A stretch of DNA of 34,661 bases from an uncultured Flavobacteriales bacterium (GTDB lineage Bacteria > Bacteroidota > Bacteroidia > Flavobacteriales > Crocinitomicaceae), in assembly GCA_946479985.1 (NCBI GenBank), contig CAMLIF010000029.1:1-34661 (forward strand), written 5' to 3'. This document shows positions 34,022 to 34,661 of the stretch, piece after piece (within the stretch, counting starts at the first letter, position 1; each line of letters starts with the position of its first letter). Position numbers and translations under genes: made by a program. The notes under the pieces are model-generated. The model saw only the letters and a list, made by a program, of their open reading frames with translations, made no database searches and was not told where the DNA came from.

Positions 34022-34661
34022 TTAGTATAATTGTTTTTTGGGTAACGGAATAAATGCGCTGGTTGTTTTCTGATAAATTTTATACAATTCCCCTTTTGAA
34101 CGAATTGATTGTTCTTCCGTCATAGGAATCCCTGTAACGTTAAAGATCAGGTAAGCAATACTTAACGGACAAACTGCCGCAATATAACCGTACGGTGAAC
34201 CAAGCGCAAAAATGAAAACACCTGTCCATATCATTGTTTGAAAAAAGTAATTCGGGTGGCGTGAGTAATACCATAATCCATCTTCACAAACTTTTCCTTT
34301 GTTCGCCGGATTTTTTTTGAAGCGTGCCAATTGAAAATCAGACATTCCTTCACCAACAATTGCGATTAGCCAGATTGCCGCTCCAATATATTCAATGATT
34401 GAAAGATGCGGTTCCGGATTACAGGCAATGATGAAGTAGGGGATGGAAAGAAATACGTTTGAAACTCCCTGCATTTGAAAGAACCCGAAGAATTTCAGAT
34501 TCACATTTTTAGCCCATTCCCGGCGCAGCTGAACATATCGTCCTTCTTCATGACGGATGTGCTTAAAAACACGTGAACCAAGAAAAATGCCTAGACGACA
34601 ACTCCAAAATGCAGCCAGTCCGCACACAAGCAGTTTTCTGTCTTCAAATCCATCAGCTTTG
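34022..34661 (-). CDS. DUF1295 / steroid 5-alpha-reductase-like membrane protein (5' truncated by window end)
   Basis: The frame is open through the window edge: codons upstream of the first in-frame GTG read ADGFEDRKLLV, which fits the DUF1295 pattern (D.....L...v..W..RLg.fl..R), so the true start lies outside. The visible ~213 residues contain CRLGIFLGSRVFKHIRHEEGRY, several membrane helices, and the signature GLWYYSRHPNYFFQTMIWTGVF, shared with 5-alpha-reductase and isoprenylcysteine methyltransferase families. DUF1295 proteins recur with FAD amine-oxidase-like and CFA-type genes. It is the first visible gene of the minus-strand unit; upstream regulators, if any, are beyond the window. Confidence 0.88.
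   Translation of the reverse strand, partial: KADGFEDRKLLVCGLAAFWSCRLGIFLGSRVFKHIRHEEGRYVQLRREWAKNVNLKFFGFFQMQGVSNVFLSIPYFIIACNPEPHLSIIEYIGAAIWLIAIVGEGMSDFQLARFKKNPANKGKVCEDGLWYYSRHPNYFFQTMIWTGVFIFALGSPYGYIAAVCPLSIAYLIFNVTGIPMTEEQSIRSKGELYKIYQKTTSAFIPLPKKQLY

Overview
The window is from a Bacteroidota genome, most likely a Flavobacteriales-type organism (Crocinitomicaceae/Cryomorphaceae-like; the family is a guess). The evidence is a type IX secretion (T9SS) C-terminal sorting domain, a GldI-type lipoprotein, an Rpb6-type RNA polymerase omega subunit, DUF4835, DUF4476 and DUF4377 proteins, many Cys-lipoboxes, TAnnTTTG -7 boxes, and an almost complete lack of Shine-Dalgarno sites. Coding density is high and the window is AT-rich. 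I saw no rRNA, tRNA, insertion sequence, prophage or CRISPR array.

Left part (1-21.5 kb, almost all + strand): conserved housekeeping. The order is a 3' fragment of a secreted S51 (cyanophycinase-like) peptidase; ligA; a minus-strand FBH1/UvrD-like helicase wedged between ligA and dapA; dapA; a lipoprotein and a small secreted protein; nrnA-like DHH phosphoesterase with gldI and a second FKBP lipoprotein; an M23/LysM peptidase; then the tight block bamD, Rpb6/omega, coaBC, DUF4835 (PorD-like) and recN, whose genes abut or overlap. After recN come a repeat-containing DUF4476 secreted protein, DUF4377, DUF423, a PhnP-like metallo-hydrolase, an unknown secreted protein, fabI, and two overlapping small outer-membrane beta-barrel genes.

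Right part (21.6-34.7 kb, mostly - strand): accessory. A lipoprotein and an orphan HisKA_2 histidine kinase are followed by a 323-bp intergenic region holding a promoter, dyads and a terminator-like hairpin. Next is a lipid-modification locus: a GPH-family transporter (+), a CFA-like methyltransferase and DUF1365 (-), then two + strand genes (a HEYGH putative metalloprotein and a membrane SpoIIE/PP2C phosphatase), then FAD amine-oxidase-like protein, membrane alpha/beta hydrolase, a second CFA-like (coclaurine N-methyltransferase-like) methyltransferase and a DUF1295 membrane protein (-, cut by the window end). The FAD oxidoreductase/DUF1365/CFA association is known from the RpoE-ChrR type gene sets of Proteobacteria, some linked to cyclopropane or furan fatty acids. 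Here it appears split by two + strand genes and carries two methyltransferases that lack the canonical bicarbonate-site Cys, one of them also lacking the His. This is the best candidate in the window for poorly described chemistry.

Other points of interest are the non-canonical active-site residues in CoaBC, a structured leader before the M23 peptidase, and a terminator that appears to contain the promoter of the DHH gene.
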